Assembly (NCBI RefSeq): GCF_000227135.1
Contig: NC_018241.1
Coordinates: forward strand, 62,001 to 126,000
Direction: 5' to 3'
Length of the DNA: 64,000 nt
From: Leishmania donovani
Lineage: Eukaryota; Euglenozoa; Kinetoplastea; Trypanosomatida; Trypanosomatidae
Shown here: positions 63,238 to 64,000 of the stretch, piece after piece
Numbering within the stretch: position 1 is the stretch's first letter
Layout of the letters: each line of letters begins with the position of its first letter
Made by a program: the position numbers and the translations under genes
The notes under the pieces: model-generated
Seen by the model: the letters and a program-made list of their open reading frames with translations, nothing else
What the model was told of the DNA's origin: nothing
Database searches by the model: none

Positions 63238-64000
63238 ATGTCCCACCCAACTGCACGTGGGGCAGGCGAGAAGGCGCCGCTGGTGCGTGGTAACTTCTCT
63301 GAGACTCACGGGGACCCCTACGTAGAGGAGCTGGGACCTGGCGCCCCCGTGTATACTGCCTCGCTTATCAGAGACGATCGCACGAGTCGAACGTCTGGCA
63401 CCATCTCTACTGTCGACTGTGATCCCACCGATGACGACGCCGACTGGAACGTGGAGAAGGCCAAGCTGAGAAATTGCCGTAACGCGAAGCAGCAGCAGGC
63501 GCACCACACCTTCCACACGTCCAGTGGGCAGCCCTCCAACAATGAGCTATGGCGCTTCCGCGCGCGCGGCTGCCAGGACTGTTGGGCAGCGCTGTTCTTC
63601 ATGGCACTCATCGTGGTCGTATTGCTCTGGGGTATGGAACAGGTGTGGCAGCTGCAGCTGACGGAGCGCGACCTCGCCGTGATCGCTGGTGTCGCCGAGG
63701 GGAAGGGCTACGCAGACTCACGCGCCGGCGCCGCTGTGGCGGGCGGCTCTGTCCACGGTAAAGTGCTGCACGGCGTGGCTGCGCTGCGTGCTGGTGTGGC
63801 GGCTCTGTGGGCCGGGATGGAGGGTTTGGCGCCTCCAGCGGAAGCGCACAACAGCGACGCCTCCTCGCCCTCCTCCTACGCTGGGATGATCGGGGCTGTC
63901 GTGCGAGCACTGATATGGTGTGCAACGGCGGCAACCACCACCATCCTGGTGGCGTACGGCGGTCTTCTTCTCATCGCCGTCTACCCCCGCCAGCTTATAT
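63238..64000 (+). CDS. N-terminal part of a CTL/SLC44-like membrane protein (cut by window end)
   Basis: An open frame from ATG 63238 (MSHPTARGAGEKAPLV) runs to the end of the window, 254 codons with no stop. Residues 1-112 are hydrophilic. A first membrane helix is CWAALFFMALIVVVLLWG (about 114-131), then an Ala/Gly-rich loop of about 85 residues. A second helix (VVRALIWCATAATTTILVAY) runs into GGLLLIAVYPRQLI. The charged approach to helix 1 (WRFRARGCQDC) and the end of helix 2 (LLLIAVYPRQLI, compare 'LLLxRxFPxxLI') resemble choline-transporter-like (CTL, SLC44, yeast Pns1) proteins, which have a large loop between helices 1 and 2. The family call is tentative because most of the protein lies outside the window. 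Confidence 0.7.
   Translation, partial: MSHPTARGAGEKAPLVRGNFSETHGDPYVEELGPGAPVYTASLIRDDRTSRTSGTISTVDCDPTDDDADWNVEKAKLRNCRNAKQQQAHHTFHTSSGQPSNNELWRFRARGCQDCWAALFFMALIVVVLLWGMEQVWQLQLTERDLAVIAGVAEGKGYADSRAGAAVAGGSVHGKVLHGVAALRAGVAALWAGMEGLAPPAEAHNSDASSPSSYAGMIGAVVRALIWCATAATTTILVAYGGLLLIAVYPRQLI

Noticed and set aside
1..64000. tRNA, rRNA, snRNA or spliced-leader genes
   Set aside because: I found no cloverleaf-like, rRNA-like or spliced-leader-like sequence by eye; a covariance-model search would be needed to exclude small snoRNAs in the gene-free stretches.

Overview
This window is trypanosomatid nuclear DNA, almost certainly Leishmania. It is GC-rich. Every supportable gene lies on the + strand and I see no introns. 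Long gene-free stretches are filled with (TG/CA)n, (TA)n and pyrimidine tracts. Polypyrimidine tract plus AG signals sit upstream of most genes, as expected for trans-splicing in one polycistronic unit. Three copies of an interspersed repeat look like degenerate Leishmania SIDER2 retroposons. The run proteasome alpha-3 / POT1-type permease (803 codons) / amino acid permease / inositol polyphosphate kinase / threonine synthase fits my memory of Leishmania chromosome 14, but I could not check this. No bacterial-style operons, promoters, tRNA or rRNA genes were recognised.

Layout. 0.8-6.3 kb: a very large Sec5-like exocyst subunit. 7.3-8.9 kb: a HIT-family nucleotide hydrolase and a TRAP-gamma (SSR3)-like ER membrane protein. 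11.2-13.4 kb: a VIT + VWA protein with a degenerate metal site. 14.5-16.0 kb: a divergent Ca2+/H+ antiporter-like (CAX) membrane protein. 17.0-19.9 kb: a protein with four CCHC zinc knuckles. 21.0-23.5 kb: an atypical short-chain dehydrogenase (NDUFA9/Coq11-like) and a hypothetical, possibly mitochondrial, protein. 24.3-25.2 kb: proteasome alpha-3. 28.0-34.4 kb: two transporters of different families, a POT1-like polyamine permease and an AAAP-type amino acid permease. 39.0-42.3 kb: an IP6K/Kcs1-like inositol phosphate kinase. 44.7-46.7 kb: threonine synthase. 48.7-51.8 kb: a CW-type zinc-finger protein. 53.1-61.9 kb: a giant low-complexity protein with a 14-residue repeat array interrupted by an assembly gap. 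63.2-64.0 kb: the start of a membrane protein resembling the choline-transporter-like (CTL/SLC44) family, cut by the window end.

The genes do not form one pathway; co-directional grouping of unrelated genes is normal in trypanosomatids. Expression control is expected through UTRs, so the SIDER-like repeats downstream of the AAAP permease, the IP6K and threonine synthase are the most likely regulatory elements. All four assembly gaps fall in repeats. Two of them have overlapping flanks and are probably artefacts with no missing sequence. The most unusual points are the altered CAX motifs, the IP6K core split by about 300 residues of low complexity, and the hidden 42-bp repeat array.
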